From contig CM028895.1 of the NCBI GenBank assembly GCA_016801885.1, positions 20,294,001 to 20,358,000 of the forward strand: a stretch of 64,000 nt of DNA, written 5' to 3'. The notes beneath the pieces were generated by a model. It worked only from the letters and a program-made list of their open reading frames with translations, made no database searches and was not told the DNA's origin. Shown piece by piece: positions 1 through 12,039 of this stretch; position 1 is the stretch's first letter, and each line of letters begins with the position of its first letter. The DNA is from Toxotes chatareus. Taxonomy: Eukaryota; Chordata; Actinopteri; Toxotidae. The position numbers and the translations under genes are program-made.

Positions 1-470
1 TTAATCACCACCAAGTGACTCTGCTCCTTGGTTTAAAGTGACCCATTTGTGAGCCATTTTCCATCTGCCACATCTCCAGCCTCCATGTCCCTGCTCACCA
101 CAGCTTTTCTCTGTGCACCAAGGTCCACAGTATGGGACTGCATTTGCATTCTGGCTCCGTTGCAGTCACCATGGCAGTCCATTTGTATCCACTGGGTTCC
201 ATGAGCCACATGTGACCACAGCTTTTTTTCCCTGCTCAACTATCTTTCTCGGTTCAGTCTATAAGGGAGTACCAAACAGTCAGGAGTAACCGCAGGTGAG
301 CTGAAGAGCTGCAGGTGCCAGGCTGCACAGCTCCTCAGCAAGCCAGCCAACTGCTCTGTGTCCTGCTGTTGTGTGGTTCAATATTGGCGCTGTGTGCAGA
401 ATGAAATCAAACTGTGAAACTAGAAGTATCCACTGTGAAAATATCCACTGTGCCTGCTGATAAAATGCAG
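1..470. other. Unannotated non-coding stretch
   Basis: Only short open frames of 83 codons or fewer occur here, on the minus strand. None resembles a protein family I know. I see no tRNA-like, TIR or microsatellite structure. Confidence 0.5.
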
Positions 471-479
471 TCTTCCATG

Positions 480-1035
480 TGGTTCCAAGAGTTTCCAAGA
501 GTCGAATGAGATACAAGGCCTTCACCCGTCAGGCTCCTCTCCTGTGGAACCAGCTCCCAGTTTGGGTTCAGGAGACAGACCCCCCCTCGTACAGCCTTAA
601 ACCTTTCCTCTTTGATAAAGCTTAGAGTCAGGGCTGGCTCAGGTGAGCCCTGAACCACCCACTAGTTTTGCTGCTATAGGCTGAGATCGCTGGGGGAACT
701 CCCATGATGCACTGAGCATCTCTCTCTCTCTTTCTCTCCTCTTTCTGCAGGTACCTCTGATTCTAGAGCTGCAGGATATGGATCCCTTTATTGTTATTAT
801 TGTTATTTGGTGCTTCTGTCATTGTCTTATTATCATTCCTAACAACCTGTGTGATACTACTGAAATACAACAGTATTTACAGCTGTTCCTGGTCTCGCTC
901 TCTCTCTCCCTTTCTTCCCCCATTTCTCTCCTCTCAACCAAACCAGTTGGAGCCGCCCACCCTGAGTCTGCTGCTGTTAAAAGGGACCTTTGCATCAGTT
1001 ATCTATTTTTAAAAATGAGAACAAATTGGGTTCTA
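480..1035 (+). mobile_element. 3' end of an L2/CR1-type LINE (RT C-terminus plus 3' UTR)
   Basis: A frame around 520-625 reads RQAPLLWNQLPVWVQETDPP and then a stretch ending in FLFDKA. This is the usual C-terminal end of the reverse-transcriptase ORF in abundant teleost L2/CR1-like LINEs. The sequence that follows has the usual 3' UTR: a TGCACTGAGCATC block, a CT-rich tract (about 720-745 and 895-940), and the GCCGCCCACCCTGAGTCTG and TGTTAAAAGG blocks near 953-985. The copy is 5'-truncated and lacks the catalytic RT motifs. The family is recalled from teleost repeats; the translated match is seen directly. Confidence 0.75.
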
Positions 1036-2718
1036 TGAAGCATTAAATTGAAAAATTTGATATCATTTTAATATTGGCTTCCCTGGACTTCCATAGGTGC
1101 TAGATCCCCAGGTTGCCCAGGTTTATCTATTGTGTCATAGCGGTTGATGTGTCACCCTCTATGGTGCACTGAGATAAAGAGGAGGTGGAGTTTTCTGCTG
1201 GATTTGGGCCTCTGCATAAGGATGGATAGAGTCGAATGAAGGAGTCAACTTTCTTTTTTAGCTCATTAGATTTAATCTGAAGGGTTTTTCAAGCATCGCC
1301 TCTGGCCACCCTCTGCAGTCACGTGCTTTCAGTCCAGATCAGGGTTAGAGCTCTAAATCACTTTAATTAGAAGACTAATTGGTGAATCTAACAGCTGTTT
1401 TCTTCCAGAAAAAATATCCCATTGGTCTTGGTTCGATACCTCACACCAATATTATCATGGCAAAGCAATGGCAGCCATGAAAAAGTAAAGTGTACTGCTT
1501 TTCGATTATGATATCTTAAGTTTCGTGGTGAGTTTCACGTGAGCGCAGCATCTGTAACTAACACTGACAGTTTTGCCACGGGGAGCTAAACACGCTTTCA
1601 GTGGCGAGCGCTTTGTCGCTGAGGCCTGACACCCCCGTCTCGTTAATTCTGTGAGCAGATGCAGGGAAATGGCTTCACACTCTGAGCCAGCCAGATGCTA
1701 GCAGCTCTCTGTCATTCCCCTACGGTGATGCTGTGTAAGAGGATGATGGGCTTCCTCCAGCGCACCTCAGGCTGCTTTGTCAGCCGTCTCCTCCCGATAG
1801 CCCCACTGCAGCTGACGCTTTATTCATCTGTGGATCTCGAGCCGGAGCGAGCCGGAGAGAGGCAGTTCGCAAACATGACGCGTTCTGCTCGGATGGAGAG
1901 CAGAGTAAGACCTGGCATTTAGCTCTCATCAGCCCAGGAAGCTACACACACTAAATACAACTCTGAATTCAAGAGACACATGATATTTAGAAATTCATTC
2001 TGTACTTTAAAGGGGCCTCAGACAGTTGTGCTAGGAGGTTCAGTACATTGTCTGCTAAACGTTCGAGTATTGGACGTCATGTTGTCGGGTAACAAAAGTG
2101 CAGAGCACATAATGGGATTTCCATCTATCAAGAAGACATAAAGCAATTTATCCTTTATTATCCTTCCCAATCATTAAGCTGCAGGCCACATAACTTATGA
2201 AATCAGGAAGCATTTTACTTCACAGCTTGTGATAATTGTGTTAACGTGTAACAGTAAATAAACCAAAATCTATTAGCTCATATTTATGTTGCATCACAAC
2301 AGCAGCAGAAGTAAAAAGTGACAGTATAAAATGACTATAATGTGTATCAGTCGGTCACCACCCACATTGCTTGAAGTGCTCATACTGGGAGATACTGGGA
2401 AGAGGTGCAAGTCTTTGGTACAGGCAGATTCAGAGTGCAGGCATATGGGTAATTCCTGGAGGCAGTACGTACCACTGCAGGAGAGCGTGAGGATGAGCGA
2501 GCTGGAGGCGGCTGCCGGGAAACAGCTGACACGAGATGGTAAAACAGATAAGATGAGGAAGCAAAAGCAAAAAGCATTAGACACTAGGGGGGCAGATATT
2601 TAACCATGAAGGTAAACTGAACAACAAGGCAATGAGTGAGAACCAGGGTTTAAATAATGCAGGGCTGATGGGCTGATGAGGTGCAGGTGTGCGGGCTGAT
2701 CCAAACAGGAGGAGGAGT
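1036..2718. other. Non-coding stretch with a weak CpG-enriched patch
   Basis: About 1520-1920 is mildly CpG-enriched against its surroundings and holds a 75-codon plus-strand frame (1695-1922). A donor-like GTAAGA sits near 1904. The predicted product resembles nothing I know. About 2440-2700 contains TATTTAA-like blocks on the minus strand and may be a degraded LTR-like repeat, but I cannot define its ends. Confidence 0.35.
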
Positions 2719-2774
2719 TGGACGTGTTGTTCATTCTGCTCGATACAGTTGTAAAGAGTGGTTGTCTGAGTTGA
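2719..2774 (-). mobile_element. Small Tc1-like transposase fragment
   Basis: On the minus strand this matches the segment of the Tc1-like copy at 60405-60872 that contains ACCACTCTTTACAACTGT. About 55 bp are shared, which gives only a scrap of the transposase DNA-binding region. It is one of four fragments of the same family in the window. Confidence 0.55.
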
Positions 2775-2854
2775 AGAAGCAGGTGTACAGGTGCAATCTG
2801 TGCAGTCTTGAGGATGTTACCAACCCAACAAGAGGGTCCAATACCTGGATTCCC

Positions 2855-2912
2855 CTGAAGAAGCCTGTCAGATTTGAGGTGAAACTTCAAGGACCTCAAT
2901 CAAGTCCAGTTG
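2855..2912 (+). repeat. Unclassified dispersed repeat, copy 1
   Basis: The block begins CTGAAGAAGCCT and ends near CAAGTCCAGTTGC. It aligns with the reverse complement of 18001-18063 at roughly three quarters identity by eye. I recall similar GAAGAAGCCT...GTGAAACGTCTTCAAG blocks as widespread in fish genomes but cannot name the parent element. Confidence 0.5.
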
Positions 2913-4999
2913 CTCTTAGTTTGGCCCATTGAGTAATTCCTTATTTTTCACTGGATTGGGTTGAAATCTGTGTTGAACATTCAAGAAACTTTAATAACGT
3001 GTATTCATGGAAATAGTTGTTGCTGAATGTTTCATAGTAATCAAATGATTTTTCTTGCCTGAATGAAGAATCCCCCACTGGTTTTCACTTTCTTGAAACC
3101 AAATGATTCTGTGTAGTATTAACACAGTTCAGTCATTCAGTTCCAACACATCTATTTGGTCCCTGCCATTGATCTTGCTGAGTATAGCTTCAGAGCTGAA
3201 AACCCAAATATATGTAAATAAATATATATAAATCAAAGATGTTACATGGCTCCATCGTCTAACGATTTTCTGTAACCAAACATTTCTTAAACTTGTAACA
3301 CAGTGGACAAAGCCACAAAAACATGAAATCTCAAATATTAAAATGGAAATTTTACAGAAGCTGAAAAACATAAATCAAAATTTCAAGTTACTGGCATATT
3401 CACACTGTGTGGCAAAACTGCTGTCAGTTACAGTGTGAACAAAAATCAATCACACAGCAACGGCTTTCAAAGAAATTCTTTTTTTTTTTTTTTTTGCCGA
3501 TGGTCCAGTTTTCCTTCATTCTTGGACAGGTGGAACCGTCTTCCATTCCTTGTAGCTGGGGGATCAATGATGCGCAGTGCTTATTGAAGAGGTCCACAAC
3601 ATGCGTCCTGTAATTGCAGGCCAGCAGAAGGATGTTGTGTGGAATGTGGATGCGTGAAATTGACCAGGGATGTCTCCATTATCCCTTAAAGGCATGTTTA
3701 CACAGGAGGTGTCACAGCTGCACCTTACAATTGTCTGGCTCACATGTTCCTAATGAAGCAGATACTTCATTTTAATCAATATAGGTGTTCATGCAGACTG
3801 CATGATGGCTCGTCTTTCACTTGCATGACTTTTCCTTTTCATCATGTGTCTCTTATGTGTCTCTTTTACAGTTCTACAGTATAGAACCATAGTGTATCAG
3901 TGAGCCTGTGGGCCAGTTTGACTGAAAATAGTGCACAAATCCCTCTTTACTGTAGCTGTGCCAAAAAAAAAAAAAAAAAAAACGGCAGCTTTCCTTTAAT
4001 ATGGATGGCCATATGTTCTGTCCTGTGGCGGCTGTCTTTCTGCAGAGTCAGGTGTGTTCCTCCGTAGATGTGTAATGGATGTGCTCAGATAGCGCTCACA
4101 GCGCTCACAGGCTCACAGGGTAATCATTGTCACTTCTTCCTGTTAACCGTCCATCTGGCTGCAGTAAAAAAAAAAAAAATTTCTTTAGGATAATTCAGGA
4201 GTTCTGAAAAACTTTGCCCAGATCATTGGGCAAAGACAGATCCATAACAGAACCCCTTGCAGGCCCCAGCCATTTTTTCAACGTGGATCCTATTTTCTCA
4301 ATCTCATGTCTGCTTGTAAATGTTGTAAATGAACACAATGTATCTTCTTATCTTATGACTCTTTACTTTACTTACTTCAAACGAGGAAGTAAATCTAATA
4401 AAATACATAAAAAAAAATCGCATTTCAGTGAATTAAAGGTGTTTCAGTGAGACTAAAGGTGCGTTGTAATGTCCAGGTCCAAAGGAGGAGGTTAGGAGTC
4501 AGAGTTGGACAATATATGGCTGGACACAGATGAATAAAAAGCAGCTCTGATGAAGTATCCCACTCATTGCAAAAAGCTGACAGAGCAAAAAGATAGTGGT
4601 CATGTATCTGTTGCACAAGATGAAATGTTGGGGGGGGTCATTAAAACCATCCACTCTGGAGCGGGACTGCGCTCAGCAGATTTCACATAATAGACTCTGA
4701 CATTGAGAACATGTAGAAAATTTTGTGAAGTTGGAGTTGACAAAAGTTTCCCATTAGCATGCGTCCTGTGAGGACGCTGAATATCATCCCAGAGTTAAAG
4801 GGTGTGTACGCGGTGCCATTTCCAGTTATGTCGTTTTCACTTGCCTTCATCCACGAACCTAATACGAAGTCAATTTTTGAGTCAACTCAGGCCGCATCAA
4901 TTATGCAAGGCCATGGCGAGCAATGAAAGAAGTTGCTGACTTGTTGTACATGCAGCGTGTCAACAGCATGTCCACAGAGCAAAGCTGTATTTGACTGGG
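2913..4999. other. Non-coding stretch with homopolymer tracts
   Basis: No gene-like frame is visible. There is a T17 run at 3479-3495, an A20 run at 3963-3982 and an A-run near 4166-4178. A short AGCGCTCAC/GCTCACAG duplication lies at about 4092-4119. The remaining sequence is unremarkable. Confidence 0.5.
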
Positions 5000-5029
5000 G
5001 AGCAAGTGAGTGCACTCTGACACAGGGCA

Positions 5030-5350
5030 CACAACCTTTCTGTGGCTCGCGGCTGAATGAGAATGACGACGCACAAACTTCACACGCAACGCTGGCACAT
5101 TCGTGCTGTTCGCTGACTCAGCTGCTCCGCCGTTTGTCGCTTGCTCTAGAACGGCCGAACATCGTTGACACATCGGTTCTTCTCTTGCACGGCGAAGTTT
5201 GTCAGCGGCACACTGAGTCTATACGAGTCAGAATGTACCGAGCAGTGCAAAGGGAACACCGGAGGCGAGGTGTTTGAGCGGTTCTCTGCTTTGAGGAACA
5301 GGCAGGAGCGGGCCGAGAGCCTGTCTTGTCTGTCTCCGGGTTTCTGTGGT
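5030..5350. promoter_or_regulatory. CpG-enriched patch, possible promoter or 5' exon remnant
   Basis: CpG dinucleotides are far denser here than in the flanking DNA, with more than twenty in about 320 bp. A 114-codon plus-strand frame at 4933-5277 overlaps the patch. Its product is Cys/Ser/Arg-rich and unlike any family I recognise. In fish, such a patch may be an unmethylated promoter or a CpG-rich repeat. I see no clear TATA box, splice pair or tRNA box, so this is a compositional call only. Confidence 0.25.
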
Positions 5351-5767
5351 AGATAATCAGTCAGTGTGAGCGCTGTGAATTCTAATGTGCATCAGTGTCA
5401 CTGTCTGCCAGGCCTGCCAACCACTTTTACACAGCTATAGAGTTCAACAACACTGGGTGAGTCTCTAACAGTCCGTTTGTTTTGTAGACCTCTCAGGCAG
5501 TCAGAAAAATCATCTGGAGGCCTTTGGGCTGGGAAATATTCATGATGGTGTTTTACCTCCAAGCAGTGCCCTGCTGGGTTTCTGTTATTGCCCTGTTCCT
5601 CTGGTCCTAGATTTACTATGTGGCAATTTAATTACACATATTAATTTAAGAATATGCAGCACATAATGTGTGTGTGTTGTTTTGTCACAAACCACATACT
5701 GCCTCAGACCAAACTGTGAGTACTGGCTCCCTCACCCACTGTCTCCTGAGCTCTTATGCACTAAGTC
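5351..5767. other. Non-coding stretch, nothing recognised
   Basis: No frame, tRNA-like boxes or terminal inverted repeats are seen. A short TG-rich tract occurs near 5667-5680. Confidence 0.5.
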
Positions 5768-5900
5768 TGGTTTCACAAAGATGTTTTAGACTTGTCTGTA
5801 GTGTTAGGTCTGTCTTCATTTTGCTCATAGATTAGTCTAATGCAAGCTAACTCAAGCCTAAAAGACCGGCGTTACCATGGTAATGATCAGTGACACCTGC
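5768..5900. mobile_element. PIF/Harbinger-like non-autonomous scrap with an RFX-like palindrome
   Basis: It starts near GGTTTCACAAAGATG and contains AGATTAGTCTAATGCAAGC, then the near-palindrome GTTACCATGGTAAT at 5871-5884. I recall this layout from teleost Harbinger-like MITEs. The palindrome also resembles the X-box bound by RFX factors. Element ends and target duplications are not resolved. Confidence 0.35.
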
Positions 5901-8900
5901 TGACCAGTAGCATTCAACAACAACAAAAAAGAGAGGAAAACATGGCTCCTAATTTGTAGTGTGTTAATGTTGTTATGGAGGGAGCAATGAGGAAGGGAAA
6001 GAGCACAGCATCACAGCTCTGCTACAGATTCACACTGCATTGAGGAAGTTTCCTAAATGTTGTTGGGTCTCTGCAAATCCTCAGAGTACAACACACGTTA
6101 TCCAGGACTCTTTCAAATACGCTTCCTCGTAAACCCACCCGATGAGAAAAACAAAATCAGAAGAGGGTTCTTCAGCACTGCATTGCAGGTTTCCCAACGT
6201 AGAATCCAGGCGCCATCAACTGATGAACATTTTTTTGTAAACAGAAAAAGGATAGTGCAGCCTTCAACGTTCAGGCTGTCTGTGATTCCCTCGACTGTGT
6301 GATGCAGATGAATACTCCGCAGGCTTTTATTTTCCTGGCTGATGCGCTGTCTCCGTGATTTGTTTAAAAGCATGTTTGTGGCTTGGCATAAATATGAATG
6401 TAAAAAACAAACAAACAAACTTAATACTATTTCCATTCACCTCTGTGCCATGCACCCACAGCATGACACTCCATGTCCACATTTCAAATAATGGAGCTGT
6501 GACAGAAACTATACATGCAGAGTATATTATATGATGCTGAAGGCCAATAAACAGGTTGATGGATTTAAGAGATCAAGGTTTTGGTTCAAAGGCAGTGTTT
6601 ACCAGACTGCATCAGTGTGTTGTGTCTCATATGTATTCATCACATGAATGACTGGTAATCAGTGAGGGATGGCGTGGCATTGCCAGTGGCCTGCCCTCTA
6701 CAGCCACCCTATACAATGCTTGCCTGGGTTCCTGTAGCTAGCAGCAGGATGTGGAGATGTGCAGCTTTGTAACTGCGTCAGTGCAATGAATTAGAAACTG
6801 CTGTATTTTTTTCTTTTCACTGTAGTGAACCCAGGAAGAAAAAAAAAACAAACATCTCCCCTTCAATTTTCTTGCTCTGTGTGTCTCTCTTCCTCAGCAG
6901 TGGGAGGATTCAGTTTGGGTAATTATTTCCCACTGTGACGCCTGTTTATCATTTATAACAACAGCTTATATTCTCACACAGTGAGACTTTGCCACCAAAG
7001 AAGGGCAATGAAATGTATGGAGCACATAAGGATTTTTACCAACCCATCAACAACTAAAACCACAAGTTGACAGATGGGACATGATAATATTCTTTTAGAC
7101 AGCATCACCATATTTTTTTTGAAGATAATGTTCTCGGGTTAGATGTTACATTGTTTCCACCACATTCAGTTAGGTGTGATGCAATGACTCCTTCTCCCCT
7201 GTAAATAACATTACTGTCTTTATCATTATCTGCATTATCAATCACTTTCTATATATTGTTTTATATTACACAATAAATCGATTTGGAATAAAATTGTGTC
7301 TTTATAAAATGTCAATTACAGCAGTAATAACCTGGTAATATTTTGGATTTCATCCATGAACCTAATAACCCACATGTGATAACGCTGTGGGGTAATTTCT
7401 ATGATGGGGTAATGTTAGCTGGTTCTGATGGACTCTAACGCCACTGCTTAGGAGCCAAGACCACACTCAAGTGAAGTACTGCACTAGTGCTCGAGTCACT
7501 AGGACTATTACCATACCTCCTGCCTATTAGGTAGGCTGTCAGGATGAGCGATAATGAATACCTTCATGTGGTGTCTCTAATTACTGAAGCAAGATAAAAA
7601 GAACACTGTAACTCATTATTATCAGTAAAAACAGTATGTGTTAAAGAGGTCCCTTCTCCCCCTAGACACTTGTTAGCACACAGTCCTGAGGCAGGTAAGC
7701 CCCTTGTTCAAGGCTTAACTTTGGCTACAGAGGCTCCTGTCCTGACAATACTAGTTTATTTCTAATATTTTTGAGCTGTCACACCAACCTACCCAACAGA
7801 TTCAGTTGAGTTCTTACAATAATTCATGGGATATGGCTAAATTCACTACAAGCACAATTAATGAGAAATAATGTAACTGTAAGGCAGTAGTGGAAGTCTC
7901 AAAAACAATCCTCACTACCAGAAGGAATGTATCTAGTTTGCGGTGACAAAGCCTATAGTTGTGTTCCTCGTGATGGTATGTGCTACTTAGCATATCCTAT
8001 CTTCCTAAGCCGACTACAGAAATAGCCACGCTGTATCCTCTGTTATCCATCCCACCATGAACTCCAAACTGTATCTAAAGTTAAAACTGTAGGGACTTGA
8101 TCTCCTGTTAGCATCCCAGGGAGGAACCTGCAATTTCACTGGCAATGAATGTTGCTCCTACATCTGCGATGCAACAACAGAGGTTATGGATATGGTTCAT
8201 GACACAGTAAAAGATATCAAGGAGCTGCATGTGAATCATGGATTTAGCTTGGGGGATTGGGGAAATGTATTTGGGTCATGGGGTTCCCAGAAATTCTTGG
8301 TTACTCTTTAGTGCTCCTCTTGGTTCTCCTGTGTTTCCGTTGTTAAACCAGTCATTCCAAAAATATGTTTGGAAAGATGATCTGATTAAGAACCAGTAAG
8401 AAGACACATGATGTGAGCTTACAGATATGAGTCTTGATATGATTTCTATCCACTGATAGTGGAATGTGTGTACAGCCTCACAGAGACACCACATTAAATT
8501 GTAACTATTTTCTGTCTGTTCTCATTTTGGAGAAACGTTGGATCTGGCAGCCACCCCTCCGTTCAATGTCAACATCTGACTTATTTTATTTCAGTCCTCT
8601 TGGCAGAAATTATTACTGAATAATGCATCATTCTGTCACTGTGCAAGTTACTGATTGCACACAGAAACAGGAAATAGCATTACAAATATACAGACACATA
8701 AGTTTTGGACTGGCTCAACCTCTGAGTTGTGAATTCCCATTTTAAAATTCAGTGTTTGCTGGTGTTTTTGTAAGCTACATTTCCATTACCTTAAATTCTC
8801 AAATAGTGTCCAGGCCACTACCTGCGTCCTCTAGAGCAGTCACCCACCCAAAACCATATATTGACTTTGTCTGTACTTGCAACCATCTAAATTACTTAAA

Positions 8901-8994
8901 TCAAAAGTAAACAGAAGAAGAATTATTTATAAAAACCTCATAAAAATTAAGACCACCACTGAAAAAATAAAATTTGGAAAATTAAATGTGTATC
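5901..8994. other. Long non-coding stretch, nothing recognised
   Basis: Open frames are short (107 codons or fewer) and none resembles a known protein. There is an AAAC repeat near 6402-6420 and short A-runs. I found no tRNA-like sequence, TIR pair or LINE block. Confidence 0.5.
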
Positions 8995-9640
8995 TCATTA
9001 TTAGACTCATTTGCCTTTTTCCAGAGTGTAAATCCACTCACTGTTTTAACCACACACTTGACCTTGTTCTGGCGTATGGCATCAACATTGAACATTTAAT
9101 AGCTTTTCTACAGAATCCTCTTTCATCAGACTTCTATTTAATAACTTTTGAACTGATATGAAAAAGCCAACTCTTGATCCAGGTGTTTTAGCCAGCTTTC
9201 TCCTGTGTTAACTTCTCAGCATTGGCTCCCTGTAAAAGTCTCCAAAAATGGGAGGCAGATCCTTCAGCTATCAGGCTGCTCTACTGTGGAACCATCTACC
9301 TGTTTGGGTTCTAGAGGTAGAAATGTTTAAGAGTAGGCTAAAAACTTTCCTTTTTGATAAAGATTACAGTTAGAACTGGCCCAGGCTTTGCCTTGAACCA
9401 TCTCCTAGGTCCTATTGGCCTAGACTGTGTGGACCCATGATGCACCGTGCTCCTCTTCCTCTCCATCTGTATGCATTCTTCTTATTAAAAGTCTTGTTGT
9501 TATTATGTGAAACTTGCATTATTCTATGTTCTTTGCCGCCCACCGTGAGCTGGGTTCTGTTCAAGGTTTCTTACCAGTTAAAAGTCAGTTTTTCCTTGCC
9601 GCTGTCTCCAAGTGCTGCTCATGGGGGAAATATATAAATA
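8995..9640 (+). mobile_element. Internally deleted LINE: endonuclease C-terminus joined to a 3' end
   Basis: At about 9020-9160 the frame contains NHTLDLVLAYGINIEHLIAF and then DFYLITFEL. This is the C-terminal end of a LINE AP-type endonuclease, where the last motif normally reads SDH and here reads SDF. About 100 bp later the sequence resumes at the RT C-terminus (YQAALLWNHLPVWVLEVE, then LKTFLFDKD near 9270-9362). The usual 3' UTR follows, with GCCGCCCACCGTGAGCTGGG and TTTCTTACCAGTTAAAAG, up to 9640. The whole reverse transcriptase is missing, so this is a deletion derivative or two adjacent fragments. The family is L2/CR1-like by recall. Confidence 0.7.
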
Positions 9641-9642
9641 AT

Positions 9643-9825
9643 TAAATACTCTAGTGAAGGGAAGACATTGAGACACAGGTGAAACTAATGAGGGTGGGGA
9701 AGAAAACACACAAGAGCAGGAAGCAAATCCAGGTAAAGGATTTCAAAATAAAGCAGGAAGTACAGAGAAACTAAACACGAAACAAAGAATTGTACTCAGG
9801 AGCAGTGCAGGATGTAACAGTATGT
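9643..9825 (-). repeat. LTR-like or unclassified interspersed repeat fragment
   Basis: On the minus strand it begins CTGTTACATCCTGCACTG and ends with AGTATTTAA, a TATA-like block. Between them is a run resembling fish LTR-like repeats (CTTCCTGCTTTATTTTGAAA). The same style of sequence occurs at 35181-35829. No coding region is attached. The class is uncertain. Confidence 0.4.
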
Positions 9826-9973
9826 TTTACCATACAGTTCCTGTTTACCTGTCATCATTTCCACATCGCTGATTCCATCAGTACAATCTGGGGTGTTTCA
9901 AAAAAAAGAAAAGAAATAGAATTAGAAGATGAACTAGAATTAGAATAAACTGAAAATTCTTTCTGCCTAGAAC

Positions 9974-10190
9974 TGGCAGGCTGTGGCTCAGGAGGTAAAG
10001 CGGGTTGTCCACTAATCTGCAGGTCGGTGGCTCGATTCGCATCTCCTTCAGTCCATGTGTCCAAAGTGTCCTTGGGCAAGATACTGAACCCTCTGAACAA
10101 TGTGTCCATTGGTGTGTGAATGTGTTTGTGTTAGTAATAAGTGCTGTATTCATAGAAAAAGTGTGAATGGGTGAATGTAAGTATGCTTTG
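9974..10190 (+). mobile_element. tRNA-derived SINE, copy 1
   Basis: An A-box-like TGGCTCAGGAGG lies at about 9984-9995. A B-box-like GGTGGCTCGATTC follows around 10025-10038, giving the spacing expected of a tRNA head. The body CAAAGTGTCCTTGGGCAAGA and the ATGTGTTTGTG blocks match the copy at 15580-15862. The 3' end is degraded. Transcription by RNA polymerase III is inferred from the boxes. Confidence 0.7.
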
Positions 10191-10205
10191 ATATTGACGT
10201 ACCAA

Positions 10206-10400
10206 TGAGGAGAGACGAAAGAAAATGAGAAATTTGAAGAAAATGTACTTTGAACAGGTAGAATAGACTGTAGAATTTCCATGGGAAGCAGATCCTGTGG
10301 ATTAGATGTGGTGGTGATGAGGAATGGAGCTCGAGGTCCTCTTATACTTCAGATTAGAGGGTTTGATTGGAAAGGGCTGGCAGTTGTATAAAAAAAAAAG
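10206..10400 (+). repeat. Unclassified dispersed repeat, longer copy
   Basis: GAAAGAAAATGAGAAATTTG near 10217 and AGAGGGTTTGATTGGAAAGG near 10356 both recur, in the same order, at 18938-19050. There the intervening segment is about 110 bp shorter. I cannot assign a class. Confidence 0.45.
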
Positions 10401-11999
10401 TGTATGATTTCCTGTCTGAATGATGATGGCAGCCTCTACATCTACAGCTCAGATAAAATAAACTGACAAATGATTCTATTCATATTCATAAACACAGCAA
10501 TGTCTGGATATTACACTCAACAGTTTTGTAGCTGTCTGTGGTAAATCTACACATATGACAGAATAAAGAAAATCCAGCTACTCTTGGAGGGCAAGTTTTT
10601 ATATTAAAAACCGACGCAGCCTACACTATAATCCTTGTGCAAGACAAATCGAAGTGACAACAGCACTTTGGAGGAACTGAATGCTTGTAACACATCCAAT
10701 CCAAAATGGGGTGTTTTTAAACACACAGTTACTGTCCAAAGTACAAACTAACAATTTATTCTTTGGAGATATTAAAGCTAAGAACATCATCTGAACATTG
10801 TCTGTGTTTTTGAACAGAGTCAAATCAACAGCATGTTACTCTCAGAACTCTGTACCCCGCCTCTGGCCCCCAGCTCCAAGCCCACTGGTTCCTACTAAAG
10901 ACATAAATCTACATGAACAGCTCATAGCAAAGAAAAAAAAGGTTCAATGATTTCTGAGAACAGCCAGGAGGTAAGAGTGCAATTTGTTGGGGACTGTTAT
11001 CAGCAGAATATCGATTCACATCTGGTGCTGTACTGAGTATATCAGGCAGCGGGTCAGCAAAATGTGGGGCTGAATCAAAATGAACTGCAGTGTGTGTCCT
11101 CAAAACAATGAAAGGACATTAATAGTTTTTTTTTTAAAAGGATGGCACAAAGAAATGAGATATATGAGGCTTTAGATTTACACACATAATGCACACAGGA
11201 TTTTTGTTCATATTTAGAAAAAATGTAGATTATCACCAGATTTACAGCTTAAATCTAGAAGTGTGAACTAAGTAACCTGATGAATTCAACAGTGTATAGA
11301 AAAAGTTGAATAACTACGCTGAGAGACGTGAATATTGTTACCAGTACTGTTTTTGTGTTAGTTTGACTGTAGTCCAGGTTGTGCAGATTTCGACATAACA
11401 ACTCACACAGCACCAATCTGATGTCTTAATTCAGAAGTGAAGGATTACATGCTCCTGTAACAGAAAGTTCTGAAAGTTCTGAGACTCTTGGGTCTATGAA
11501 ACTCTTTAAAAAAAAAAAACCCCAGTGGATTAATCCAAGTATAGTGGTCAGGCCGAACTGTTATTCTCCTTAGTGCCTGAAACGTTGACATTTTAGAGCC
11601 TGTGGTGGTTTGTTGCTCTCACACTATCGCTCTCTCTCCTTCTCTCCCCCCCCCCCACACACACACACAGACCATCACACAGTGCTGACCCTCACACATG
11701 CCCTGAGGGTTACTGGCTCAGTCTGCCCTTCATCCTGTTCAGTAGCCTGCACATATCATCTGCTGGAATGGCAGCAGAGTAGCTTGGTGGGCTGACCTTT
11801 AACGGCACACAGCCCGGAGCTGTGCTGCCCTGCACGCCCCCCCCCTCGGGCCCCGTGATTCATCTAAAATACAGATCTCTTCTGTTGCAGGGGGGAAAGA
11901 GACAGGAATGAAATGGTGATACTGTTTGGCCCCCCAAAATAAAAAAGGAACAATACTTAAGATTTGTACCTCACAATGACACATAAAAACACAGAACTG
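10401..11999. other. Non-coding stretch, nothing recognised
   Basis: A C11 run followed by a CA repeat lies at 11646-11669. Otherwise there are only short frames and A/T runs. Confidence 0.5.
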
Positions 12000-12039
12000 T
12001 TGATCAGTGGCATAAAACTATTTTTTCTTTGTTTACATC

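Noticed and set aside
1405..1435. B-box-like GGTTCGATACC as a SINE or tRNA trace
   Set aside because: There is no A box at a suitable distance and no tRNA fold.
9878..10282. 134-codon minus-strand frame
   Set aside because: It is antisense to the SINE copy at 9974-10190.
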